DNA of 64,000 bases from Clostridia bacterium (GTDB lineage Bacteria > Bacillota > Clostridia > Christensenellales > UBA1242), in the NCBI GenBank assembly GCA_017409005.1, contig JAFQTP010000003.1, positions 1 through 64,000 on the forward strand, written 5' to 3'. Under the pieces are notes generated by a model. The model did not search any database. It worked only from the letters and a program-made list of their open reading frames with translations, and had not been told where the DNA came from. This document shows, in pieces, positions 26,178 through 35,121 of the stretch. Each line of letters opens with the position of its first letter. Position 1 is the first letter of the stretch. The position numbers and the translations under genes are program-made.

Positions 26178-27770
26178 ATGAAAATAGATTTAAGGCTTAA
26201 CACAGATTTAAAAAGTAAACTAACCGAATATTATAACATTTTGCTTTCCAAGTACGATTTTGTTGATATGGACTTACTTAAACTTATGGTTCAAATAACA
26301 AACAAAACTGGGCTTCAGGTAGATGTGTTAATTAATCGTAAGGGCGTGGTTAAAGATATTTTTGTTTCAGAGAAAGACAAAGTTGATTTTACTAGCCTAG
26401 AAAAAGTTGATGGCGGACTTAGTGGGCTTAGGTTAATTCACACAGTTCCTAATGGCGATAGCAACCTAACAGCTTTAGACCGTGTTGCACTTATTAACTA
26501 TAAGTTCGATTGTGTGTGTGCAATTGGTGTTTCAGTTACTGGCATGGTTGGGGCACATGTGGGTTTTTTAAATGGAAAAGACGTGGATATTGTGTACGTT
26601 CCAAATGTTTTATACATTAACAAATATGGTTTGCTTGAACGCATTGGAACCTACGACCGTAAAGAGAAAAAACAACCAATTAACTTGTTTAATGGCTATA
26701 AACGCCAACAACGTGCAGTTTTGGTTATGGCTGAAATTGATAAAGACGACGACATTGTTACCGATTTAAAAGAATTAGAAGGTCTTGCAACAACAGCTGG
26801 CATTTTGGTTGTTAACAAAATTTGGCAAAAACGCCCTAAACCAGACCCTAAATATGTTATTGGCGAAGGTAAACTAGACGAAGTTGCTAGGGCAGTTAAA
26901 TTAGATGGTGCAGATTTAGTTATTTTCGATAATCCATTAAATGGTAGCAAAATTAACAACCTAGAACTTGCTTTGGGTGTTAAAGTTATTGACCGCAGTA
27001 TGTTAATTCTAGATATTTTTGCAACACGTGCCGCAACAAGCGAGGGTAAACTACAAGTTGAACTTGCACAACTTAAAAACTCACTTCCACGTTTAGCTGG
27101 TTTAATGGGAACTGATGGTAGGTTTGGAGGTGGTGTTGGCATGCGTGGACCAGGCGAAACTAAACTTGAACTTAACAAACGTGTTGTTCTAGAAAAAATT
27201 CAAAAACTAGAAAAACAACTTCGAACAGTTAAACGCACACGCGAAATTAATCGTCAAAGCCGCAAATATTCCAAAAAGAAAACTGTTGCAATTGTTGGTT
27301 ACACCAATAGTGGAAAAAGTACACTTATGAATTTGCTTACTCGTGAAAAACTTTATGCTAAAGACGAACTTTTTGCAACACTTGATACAACCACTCGTAA
27401 TTTGTGGTTAGACTATAATAAAGAAATTTTGCTTGTAGACACAGTTGGATTTATTAACAAACTTCCACACGAGTTTATAGACGCGTTTAGTTCTACATTA
27501 GAAGAAACTAAATATGCCGACATACTTTTGCATGTGGTAGATATATCTGATTCACACTATAAAAAACAAATGCAGGTTGTAGATAGTGTTCTTAAAAAAA
27601 TTGGAGCAAAAGCACCTGTGTTAACTGTGTTTAACAAAATTGACTTGCTTCCGGGATTTGTTGAAGTTCCAGGCATGAAAAAAGAAAACACTGTTTACAT
27701 TTCGGCAGAAGAGGGTATTAACATTGAAGAACTTAAACAAAAAGTGCTAGAAATGATCCGCTCAAAATAG
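26178..27770 (+). CDS. hflX: Ribosome-associated GTPase HflX
   Basis: This 530-aa GTPase splits or rescues stalled ribosomes under stress. The HflX-specific N-terminal region ends in the conserved GGVGMRGPGETKLE near 317-330, followed by a coiled coil. The G domain then shows GYTNSGKST near 373-381, DTVGFI near 422, and NKID near 486. About 150 extra N-terminal residues precede the usual HflX start, as in the longer clostridial form. TTAGGAGG precedes the ATG. Confidence 0.95.
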   Translation: MKIDLRLNTDLKSKLTEYYNILLSKYDFVDMDLLKLMVQITNKTGLQVDVLINRKGVVKDIFVSEKDKVDFTSLEKVDGGLSGLRLIHTVPNGDSNLTALDRVALINYKFDCVCAIGVSVTGMVGAHVGFLNGKDVDIVYVPNVLYINKYGLLERIGTYDRKEKKQPINLFNGYKRQQRAVLVMAEIDKDDDIVTDLKELEGLATTAGILVVNKIWQKRPKPDPKYVIGEGKLDEVARAVKLDGADLVIFDNPLNGSKINNLELALGVKVIDRSMLILDIFATRAATSEGKLQVELAQLKNSLPRLAGLMGTDGRFGGGVGMRGPGETKLELNKRVVLEKIQKLEKQLRTVKRTREINRQSRKYSKKKTVAIVGYTNSGKSTLMNLLTREKLYAKDELFATLDTTTRNLWLDYNKEILLVDTVGFINKLPHEFIDAFSSTLEETKYADILLHVVDISDSHYKKQMQVVDSVLKKIGAKAPVLTVFNKIDLLPGFVEVPGMKKENTVYISAEEGINIEELKQKVLEMIRSK

Positions 27771-27788
27771 TTAAATAAACAAAAAATA

Positions 27789-27816
27789 AAAAGTCGGACT
27801 ATAATCCGACTTTTTT
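27789..27816. terminator. Bidirectional terminator after hflX
   Basis: AAAAGTCGGA and TCCGACTTTT form a perfect stem with T runs on both strands. It serves hflX and probably the minus-strand gene at 27857. Confidence 0.85.
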
Positions 27817-27856
27817 GTTATTTTAGGTTAAATGATTTTAAAGTTTACTTGCTAAA

Positions 27857-28075
27857 TTAGTTGTTGTAGTGTGTGTTTCCACATCCGCAACCGCAGCAAT
27901 TTAAAATTAATAAAATTAAAATAATGTTCCAGCAGCAATCACCACCAAAACCGCCATTGCCGCCGCAACCGCATAGTAATAAAATTAAAAGTAAGCAGCA
28001 GCAATTGTTGTCGTGGCCACCATTGCAGCCACCACCGCAGCCGCCGCCCATGTTATTATTCATTCCGAAAAACAT
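27857..28075 (-). CDS. Cys/Gly-rich small protein
   Basis: This 72-residue protein has an extreme composition. Gly-rich and Cys-rich blocks (GGGCGGGCNGG, CCCLLLILLLCGCGG, CCGCGCG) alternate with two short hydrophobic stretches, with about 14 cysteines in all. An AGGAGG ribosome site precedes the ATG, so it is probably a real gene and not a chance frame. No family was recognised. Such proteins occur among spore-coat or surface components and small metal-binding proteins. That is only a guess here, though the genome is that of a spore former. Confidence 0.65.
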   Translation of the reverse strand: MFFGMNNNMGGGCGGGCNGGHDNNCCCLLLILLLCGCGGNGGFGGDCCWNIILILLILNCCGCGCGNTHYNN

Positions 28076-28080
28076 ATTTT

Positions 28081-28431
28081 TCTAGCCTCCTAAAAAGTTT
28101 AAAGCAATCCGGAATTAATATGTAATTTAATGTTTGTTTTTACGGATTTGCTTTTATACTTCATAGTATGCAAGGTTATAAAATTTGTGTTAAAAATTAA
28201 AAATTTTTTAAATAAATTTGGCTTATTGCTGGTTTTAAATATTGTAAAACATATTAAAACTAAAAATTAATTGGAAAAATTTTACAAAATTTTTACATAA
28301 TTTGGAAAATTTGCTACATATTAAAATTGTAATTTACAAAAAAATGTGCTTAATTGTTTTTTCGGAATAAAAACTTTTAAAAACTTTAAAATAATTAGTT
28401 GCTTAAAGCACTTATTTGTTGTTATATTTCG
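28081..28431. other. AT-rich intergenic region upstream of the surface-protein gene
   Basis: This very AT-rich, non-coding stretch lies between two divergent genes and contains poly-A/T tracts at many places. Such tracts could act as upstream elements for the strong promoter at 28432. Nothing else was recognised. Confidence 0.5.
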
Positions 28432-28460
28432 TTGACAATTAATACTAAAAAAGATAAAAT
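28432..28460 (+). promoter_or_regulatory. Strong promoter of the Ig-like surface-protein gene
   Basis: A perfect TTGACA (28432-28437) and TAAAAT (28455-28460) are 17 bp apart. The ribosome site AAGGAG lies about 13 bp before the ATG at 28507. Confidence 0.8.
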
Positions 28461-28506
28461 TAGTTAGTTTTAATATTATATATTACTTTAAGGAGACTCC
28501 CACATT

Positions 28507-31500
28507 ATGAAAGGTAAATACATTGTTCCACTTATTTTAGCATCTGTTACAGCAACAACCTTTGGTGCTCATGCTCAATTTAAGGTTAAAGCTGACTATT
28601 CAGAACAAACTTTACTAGAAGGCGATTTGATTCAAGTAAGTGGATTTGAAGGCGAAGGAGAGGTAGGAGAAAAAGTATATCTTCCTGTTGCAACAACTGC
28701 TGATGTAAAAATTGTTGTAACCGACCCTCGCGGTAACAAAGTTACTACTGGCACCGAAACTGGCAAATATTTCTTTGTTCCAACCCTAAAAGGTTACTAC
28801 ACTGTTAAATATGAAGCTACTACCGAAGGCAAAGTTAAAACTGTTACCGAAGAATTAAAGGTTTTAGTTAAAGGAAGCGATTATTCTATTAGTCTACCAA
28901 CTAACTCTGAACACATTATTCCTGCAACAGTTAAAACTAACACCGAAGTTAAAATTCCTCTACCATCAGTTTTAGAAGATGGTGAAGAAATTGATGCAGA
29001 CGCTTTAGTTTCAACAGCAGCAAAAACTGGTTTAAAAGTTTCAGTAGCAAACAAAGATAATAGTTCTGAAACAACTGAACTAGCTTACAACTCAACAAGC
29101 AAAACATTTAACTTCACACCAAGTGAAGCAGGTGTTTACGAAATTATTTATCGTTATTATGCTAATGGCTATGTTCAAGACTATAAAACCGATAGTTTTG
29201 TTGTTAAAGATAACTTTAAATCTTCAGACATCAACTTAAACTTTAGCTATAAAAGTTCAAAACCAACAAGTGCAACACTTGGAAAAGAAACAACACTTCC
29301 ACAAGTTAAAGTGTTTGATAAAAACAATTCTAGCGTTGAACTTGAGGCTTATGTAAAAATTGAAGTTACTCATATTGAAACTGGCACAAAAATGCCTGTT
29401 AAAGATTATAAATTTACCCCAACACTAAAAGGTGATTATAAAGTAACTTACAAAGCAAGCATTCCTTTGTTTGGTTTATCAACTCAAGAAAGTAACTTTA
29501 TTATTCAAGATGTTAAAGATAACGAACGTCCTGAATGGCTTGTTGCAAACAACTACACCTACACAACAACAAATGGTGTTACAACAATTAATAAAGTTTA
29601 TAACGACTTAAATAAAAACAATACTATTGACACTGGCGAGGCTGTTTTATACGATTCAGCTAATTATGTTAACGCTGACGAAGAAGAACGTGAAACTGCA
29701 CTTAAAAATGCACTTGGAAACACAAAATACAATATTCCTTCAGTTGTAGTTTTAAATGCACAAGGCAAAGCTACAGTTAAAATTCCTGCAGTTTATGCAA
29801 CTGACAACTATTCAGACTATAGCAAATTAACATTTACCAGAAGTGTAAAATCTTCAACCGGTTTAATTACTGAAATTAAAAAGGTTGTTAACGAAAACGG
29901 AACTGAAACTCGCGTTGCTTATCCTGCAAACGAATGGGCAGAGCACACCTTTACAGCTGCTGGCGATTATACAATTCGTTATGAAGTTAAAGACGAAGCT
30001 GGAAATTATTATATGGACGGCTATAACATTAAAGTTTTATCTTCAGTAGATCAACTTTTAGATGAAAACTCTAACTATTTAGTTCCAACATTAAACTTCT
30101 CAGCAATTGCAAGTTATGCTAAGAAAAATGCAACATTAACAATTAATCAACCAAGTGCAACCGATAAGTTTGATACACGTGTTGAAACTAAAGTATATTA
30201 TTCTTTTGATAAAGATACTTTTGATACTGCAAACGAAATTACCGAACTTAACGATGAAGGTAAATTGGTTTTAGAATTGGCTGATGTTCTAGTTGGAAAT
30301 GCAGCTGCTGAAAAAATTTATATTCATGCTGTTGCTTACAACGATTATGCTCAAGCAAATGCTAACGATTTAAGTTATGTTCCTTATGCAAAAATTACTA
30401 GGGAAGTTACTTTAATTAATACAACCGATCCTTCTGCTCCAACATTTGCAAGTGCAGGCACATTCTATTCTGATTTAGTAACCCAAAACGACCTTTCTGG
30501 TTCAATTGACGAATATGGATTTATTTCTGGTGCTCCTGCATTTAAACAAAAAGATGTTGTAAAACTTCCTAACTTTGTTATTGAAGATGCAGAAGATACA
30601 AACCTTAACATTTCTGTAACAGTTAAAAACCCATATGGTAAAACAGTAACAGTTAAAAACTCTTCTTATGTTAAAATTGTTGAACGTGATGTAAATAAAG
30701 TAATTACAAACAATATTTACACTGTTCAAAACGGAACATTTACTGCAGACTATAGTGGTGTTTACACAATTACCTATACAGCAAAAGATGCTGGTGGAAA
30801 CATTGTTTCTAAGTCTTATGGTATTAGAGTTCAAGATACTGAAAAACCAACAATTGTTTTAAGTAGCTATGATCCATTTACCAGTGCAGTTGAAGTTGGT
30901 AAATTTATTGAAATTCCTGCTGCAACATTAACTGATAAAGGCGAAATTTTAACCGACATTACAACAAACGTTCCTTACGACCAACGTGTTGATGGCGTTG
31001 CCGGAACCTATTGGGAACTTGTTGAAGGTCCATCACTTAACACAACTGGTACTGTTGGATTTACTCCAACCGTTGCTGGCGACTATGTAATTAAATACTA
31101 TGGTTGGGATTCTGCTGGAAACTACACCGAAAGCAAATCTTATACAATTACTGCTCAAGATTCAATTAAACCAACAATCGAACTTGAAAAAGACCATATT
31201 TTAACAAACGTTGCATGGAACGAAGAAGATAATCAAGTAACAGTTTATGCTCCTGGTGTTGTTCAACTTTATGATGGATATCGTGATTCTAAAAACCCTG
31301 CAAACGACTACGACCAAACAAGCGTTTCAGACATTACTTTAACTGTTAAAGTTTACGACAAAAACAGCAATGAAGTTACTAGCGTTAAAGCTACTAACCA
31401 CGAAATTAATAGCGACGGAACTCCAGTTACAGACGGAAGCGGAAACATTAAATATTTCGTAATTGGCGAAGATGCTTCTGGAAGCGTTACAATTGATCGT

Positions 31501-32103
31501 TACAGATTTATTGCTGAATCTCAAGGAACTTACACAATTAAATATATTGCTACCGACGCTGCTGGAAATTCAACTGAAGTTAGCCAAGAAGTTCATGTAG
31601 GTGATACCGATGCTCCTGAAGTTGAATGGGACGACGCTGACGAAGATTTAATTACAACAGCAAACATTGGCGATTATTATGAATTTAACTTAAACATGAT
31701 TAGCCTAGATGGTGTTGAAGGTGTTACAGCAATTACAACTCCAACATCACAATCTGAAGCAGACTATTCTGTTACTGTTAATTTATATGACGCATCAAGT
31801 TCAGTTGTAACTAACGAATATAAAAACGATGACGACAAAAAGAATTCATACAGATGGAAATTTGAAAAATCTGGAACATATGAGTTAAGAATTGTTGCTA
31901 CCGATAAAGCAGGTAACAAAGTTACAAAATCCTACAACATTGTTGTAGCTGAAAACGAAACTGAAACCGAAACTGTTAAACCAGTTGTTGGAACAATTTT
32001 AATTGTAATTTCTGCTTTAATTTTAGTTGGTGTTGTTGCTTACTTTGTAATTACTTCTCAAGTTAAAAAAGGTAACAAAAAAGGTCCAAAAAGCAAAAAA
32101 TAA
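28507..32103 (+). CDS. Large Ig-like-repeat surface protein with C-terminal membrane anchor
   Basis: This 1198-aa protein has a signal peptide (about 1-23, ending AHA). A long run of beta-sandwich modules follows, each ending in segments of the type GTYTIKYIATDAAGN or GDYVIKYYGWDSAGN, as in bacterial Ig-like/HYR-type domains. A final membrane segment lies at about 1160-1182 with a Lys-rich cytoplasmic tail. No LPxTG sortase motif was found. Its codon choice resembles the ribosomal genes and its promoter is strong. That suggests a highly abundant cell-surface or S-layer-like protein, which is an inference. The gene forms its own unit and ends in a strong terminator. Confidence 0.85.
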   Translation: MKGKYIVPLILASVTATTFGAHAQFKVKADYSEQTLLEGDLIQVSGFEGEGEVGEKVYLPVATTADVKIVVTDPRGNKVTTGTETGKYFFVPTLKGYYTVKYEATTEGKVKTVTEELKVLVKGSDYSISLPTNSEHIIPATVKTNTEVKIPLPSVLEDGEEIDADALVSTAAKTGLKVSVANKDNSSETTELAYNSTSKTFNFTPSEAGVYEIIYRYYANGYVQDYKTDSFVVKDNFKSSDINLNFSYKSSKPTSATLGKETTLPQVKVFDKNNSSVELEAYVKIEVTHIETGTKMPVKDYKFTPTLKGDYKVTYKASIPLFGLSTQESNFIIQDVKDNERPEWLVANNYTYTTTNGVTTINKVYNDLNKNNTIDTGEAVLYDSANYVNADEEERETALKNALGNTKYNIPSVVVLNAQGKATVKIPAVYATDNYSDYSKLTFTRSVKSSTGLITEIKKVVNENGTETRVAYPANEWAEHTFTAAGDYTIRYEVKDEAGNYYMDGYNIKVLSSVDQLLDENSNYLVPTLNFSAIASYAKKNATLTINQPSATDKFDTRVETKVYYSFDKDTFDTANEITELNDEGKLVLELADVLVGNAAAEKIYIHAVAYNDYAQANANDLSYVPYAKITREVTLINTTDPSAPTFASAGTFYSDLVTQNDLSGSIDEYGFISGAPAFKQKDVVKLPNFVIEDAEDTNLNISVTVKNPYGKTVTVKNSSYVKIVERDVNKVITNNIYTVQNGTFTADYSGVYTITYTAKDAGGNIVSKSYGIRVQDTEKPTIVLSSYDPFTSAVEVGKFIEIPAATLTDKGEILTDITTNVPYDQRVDGVAGTYWELVEGPSLNTTGTVGFTPTVAGDYVIKYYGWDSAGNYTESKSYTITAQDSIKPTIELEKDHILTNVAWNEEDNQVTVYAPGVVQLYDGYRDSKNPANDYDQTSVSDITLTVKVYDKNSNEVTSVKATNHEINSDGTPVTDGSGNIKYFVIGEDASGSVTIDRYRFIAESQGTYTIKYIATDAAGNSTEVSQEVHVGDTDAPEVEWDDADEDLITTANIGDYYEFNLNMISLDGVEGVTAITTPTSQSEADYSVTVNLYDASSSVVTNEYKNDDDKKNSYRWKFEKSGTYELRIVATDKAGNKVTKSYNIVVAENETETETVKPVVGTILIVISALILVGVVAYFVITSQVKKGNKKGPKSKK

Positions 32104-32117
32104 TTAATTAAAAAATA

Positions 32118-32147
32118 AAAATAACCGCAACTTTGCGGTTATTTTTT
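32118..32147 (+). terminator. Terminator of the surface-protein gene
   Basis: AAAATAACCGCA and TGCGGTTATTTT form a long stem followed by T residues. Confidence 0.9.
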
Positions 32148-32260
32148 GTTTAAATTTGATATAAAAAGTTTTATATAAAACATAAAATAACTTTTGGGTT
32201 TAACTTTGTTTACAAGGTAACACACTTTTTGATAAAATTAAAATATTAAAAGGATTAGTT

Positions 32261-32623
32261 ATGTTAGATAAAAAAACAGCTGTTACACTAAAAGTTTTAA
32301 ATGCTTTGTGTGAAGAAGAAACGTATAAAGTAATTGACTACAATAGTTTAATAGAAAAATTTCCTAATAAATATAAAGCAACTAAAGAGTCTTTAGAACA
32401 AAACTTAGAATATTTAAAAGCGGGTGGCTATATTGATATTAAATATGCCGAAAACGATACTTATTGTTTGTGTGTTTTGCCAAAAGGCCGCATAACGCTT
32501 GAAGATTCTAGCCGTGAATCAAAAAGTGCTTTTAGGTTTAATCAAATGCTTGTAATAACAACTTTGGCAAGCGGAATAATGGCTTTTTTAGGTGCATTTT
32601 TGGCTGTAATGTTATTTAAATAA
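32261..32623 (+). CDS. Winged-helix-like protein with C-terminal membrane anchor (paralogue 1)
   Basis: This 120-aa protein begins with a helical domain of about 75 residues ending in a beta-hairpin (GGYIDIKYAENDTYCLCVLPKG), like a winged helix. It continues through a linker to one membrane segment at about 94-117. The DNA-binding-like fold would be held at the membrane. AAAAGGA precedes the ATG. It lies 13 bp before a shorter relative with the same layout, so the two are a paralogous pair in one operon. The function is unknown. Confidence 0.7.
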   Translation: MLDKKTAVTLKVLNALCEEETYKVIDYNSLIEKFPNKYKATKESLEQNLEYLKAGGYIDIKYAENDTYCLCVLPKGRITLEDSSRESKSAFRFNQMLVITTLASGIMAFLGAFLAVMLFK

Positions 32624-32636
32624 AAGGAAATAATTA

Positions 32637-32996
32637 ATGCTAAACGGAAAAGAAAAAAGGGTTATGCAATATTTGTTTGATTGTTGTTCTGGCAAAAAAA
32701 GTTGTTTAATTGAACCAGACGATATTTTAAATTATTTGCAACCAAAATATGAAATTAATAACATTGAACTCGATCAAATTTTAAATGCTTTGGTTTTAGA
32801 GAATTATATCGATTTAGTTAATTCCGATAAAAACGGAAAACTTGTTTATTGTATTTCGCTAAAAACAAAAGGAGAAGGGTTTGAGCGTGAGCGTAAAAAT
32901 GCAAAAAAAAATGTTTATATAATTGTAACCAGAACTATAATTTTAGCTTGTATTTCGTTTGCTGTAACCCTAATTTTAAAAGCAATTTTTAGTTAA
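32637..32996 (+). CDS. Winged-helix-like protein with C-terminal membrane anchor (paralogue 2)
   Basis: This 119-aa protein has the same layout as its neighbour: an N-terminal helical domain with a wing-like hairpin (NYIDLVNSDKNGKLVYCISLKTKG), a basic linker (ERERKNAKKN), and one membrane segment at about 92-116. AAAGGAAA precedes the ATG. The pair may form a heterodimer at the membrane, an inference from position and similarity. No terminator was seen before the uvrB promoter region. Confidence 0.7.
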   Translation: MLNGKEKRVMQYLFDCCSGKKSCLIEPDDILNYLQPKYEINNIELDQILNALVLENYIDLVNSDKNGKLVYCISLKTKGEGFERERKNAKKNVYIIVTRTIILACISFAVTLILKAIFS

Positions 32997-33157
32997 ACTT
33001 AACTTAATAAATATACAACTTAAAAACAATATGCTATAATAAATCGAACAAATGTTTTATTCGATTTATTTTTTATTTCTGTATTTACAATAATTATTAA
33101 ATTAATTATAATTAGTTTGATATTTTGTTTTTTTGAAATAATTAGTTAGAAGGTTTA

Positions 33158-35119
33158 ATGGAAAAATTTAAATTAGTTAGTTCTTATGCACCAACAGGCG
33201 ATCAACCCGAAGCAATTAATAAAATTGTTGAGGGTATTGAAGATGGTTTAAAATATCAAACCTTGCTTGGTGTTACAGGTAGTGGTAAAACTTTTACCAT
33301 GGCAAACATTATTAACAAACTTAATAGGCCGGCACTTGTAATGGCACATAACAAAACTTTGGCAGCCCAGCTTTGTAACGAGTTTAGGGAGTTTTTTCCG
33401 CACAACCGAGTTGAATATTTTGTTAGTTATTACGATTATTATCAGCCAGAAGCCTACATTGTTAGTTCTGATACTTATATTGAAAAAGATATGAGTATTA
33501 ACGACGAAATCGATAAACTAAGGCATTCGGCAACTTGTAGTTTATTTGAACGTAACGATGTAATTGTTGTTGCGTCGGTTAGTTGTATTTATGGCTTAGG
33601 AGAGCCAGAAAACTACTCAAGCATGTGTATCAGTTTACGCCCTGGTGATAAGGTTGAACGAAATCAAGTAATTAAAAAATTATTATCACTTCAATACATG
33701 CGTAACGAACTTGATTTTAAGAGGGGAACGTTTAGAAGCAAGGGTGATGTTTTGGATGTTATTCCTGCGTCTAGCAGCGAAGTTGCACTTAGATTCGAGT
33801 TTTGGGGCGACGAAATCGAAAGTATTTCGGAAATTGAGGTTGTAACTGGTAAACGAATTGCAACTCTTAATCATGCATTTATTTTGCCTGCAAGCCACTA
33901 TGCGGTAACGTCTGAAAAACTAGAAGCTGCCTACGAACAAATTAGGCAAGATTGTTTGGCTAGGGTTAAAGAGTTTGAAGAGCAAGGTAAACTTATTGAA
34001 GCACAGCGAATTAAAGAACGTGTTTTTTACGATTTAGAAATGATGAAAGAGGTTGGATATTGCTCTGGAATTGAAAACTATTCGCGTTATTTTGATGGTC
34101 GAAAACCAGGCGAACCACCTTATACTTTGCTTGATTATTTTAAAAAGAATTTTGTTATGTTTATAGACGAAAGCCACATGACAATTCCACAAGTTAGAGG
34201 TATGTTTGCTGGCGATTTAGCACGAAAAACAAATCTTGTTGATTATGGTTTTAGGTTGCCTGCAGCTTACGATAATAGGCCTCTTAATTTTAAAGAGTTC
34301 GAAAGCAAACTTAACCAAGTTGTGTTTGTTTCGGCAACACCTGGTCCGTTTGAAATGCAACATTCCGACCAAGTTGTTGAGCAAATTATCAGGCCAACAG
34401 GGCTACTTGACCCTCAAATTGATGTTCGAAAAATTAATGGTCAAATAGACGATTTAATTACCGAAATTTATAAAACAATTGAAAATGATGGGCGTGTTTT
34501 AGTTACTACTTTAACTAAAAAAATGGCTGAAGATTTAACTGGATATTTAAGTGAACGAAAAATTAAAGTTAGATATTTGCATTCCGATATAGATACTTTA
34601 GAGCGTGTTGAAATAATTAACTCGTTAAGGTTAAAAGAGTTTGATGTTTTAATTGGAATTAATTTGCTTCGAGAGGGTTTAGATATTCCAGAGGTTAAAC
34701 TTGTTGCAATTTTAGATGCCGACAAAGAAGGATTTTTACGCAGCAGTTGGGCTCTTATTCAAACTGTTGGACGTGCTGCACGTAATGCTGATGCAAAAGT
34801 AATTATGTATGCCGACCATATTACCGATAGTATGCGAGTTGCTATAACTGAAACTAACCGTCGTCGTGAAATTCAAAAGGCATATAACGAAGCGCACGGA
34901 ATTACCCCTAAAACTATTATAAAACCAGTTAAAAACACTTTAGAAATTACTAAAAAGGAAACAGCAAAACAAAAAATTGATAAAAAGGATATTGCTTCAG
35001 AAATTAATAAGTTAACTGCACTTATGAAAATTGCAAGCAATAATTTAGACTTTGAACAAGCAATTATTTTGCGTAATCAAATTACCGAACTTAAAAAACA
35101 ATCAAACAAAAAGGATTAA
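33158..35119 (+). CDS. uvrB: Excinuclease ABC subunit B
   Basis: This 653-aa helicase-like subunit verifies damage and loads UvrC in nucleotide excision repair. Walker A (GVTGSGKTF) lies at about 38-46. The beta-hairpin that clamps DNA ([10 protein letters not shown]) lies near 91-100, the DESH box (IDESHMT) near 337, and the later helicase motifs [14 protein letters not shown] and QTVGRAARN are present. A C-terminal UVR coiled coil follows. The start has AGAAGG upstream. uvrA follows after 2 bp, the usual order in this phylum. Confidence 0.97.
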   Translation: MEKFKLVSSYAPTGDQPEAINKIVEGIEDGLKYQTLLGVTGSGKTFTMANIINKLNRPALVMAHNKTLAAQLCNEFREFFPHNRVEYFVSYYDYYQPEAYIVSSDTYIEKDMSINDEIDKLRHSATCSLFERNDVIVVASVSCIYGLGEPENYSSMCISLRPGDKVERNQVIKKLLSLQYMRNELDFKRGTFRSKGDVLDVIPASSSEVALRFEFWGDEIESISEIEVVTGKRIATLNHAFILPASHYAVTSEKLEAAYEQIRQDCLARVKEFEEQGKLIEAQRIKERVFYDLEMMKEVGYCSGIENYSRYFDGRKPGEPPYTLLDYFKKNFVMFIDESHMTIPQVRGMFAGDLARKTNLVDYGFRLPAAYDNRPLNFKEFESKLNQVVFVSATPGPFEMQHSDQVVEQIIRPTGLLDPQIDVRKINGQIDDLITEIYKTIENDGRVLVTTLTKKMAEDLTGYLSERKIKVRYLHSDIDTLERVEIINSLRLKEFDVLIGINLLREGLDIPEVKLVAILDADKEGFLRSSWALIQTVGRAARNADAKVIMYADHITDSMRVAITETNRRREIQKAYNEAHGITPKTIIKPVKNTLEITKKETAKQKIDKKDIASEINKLTALMKIASNNLDFEQAIILRNQITELKKQSNKKD

Positions 35120-35121
35120 TT

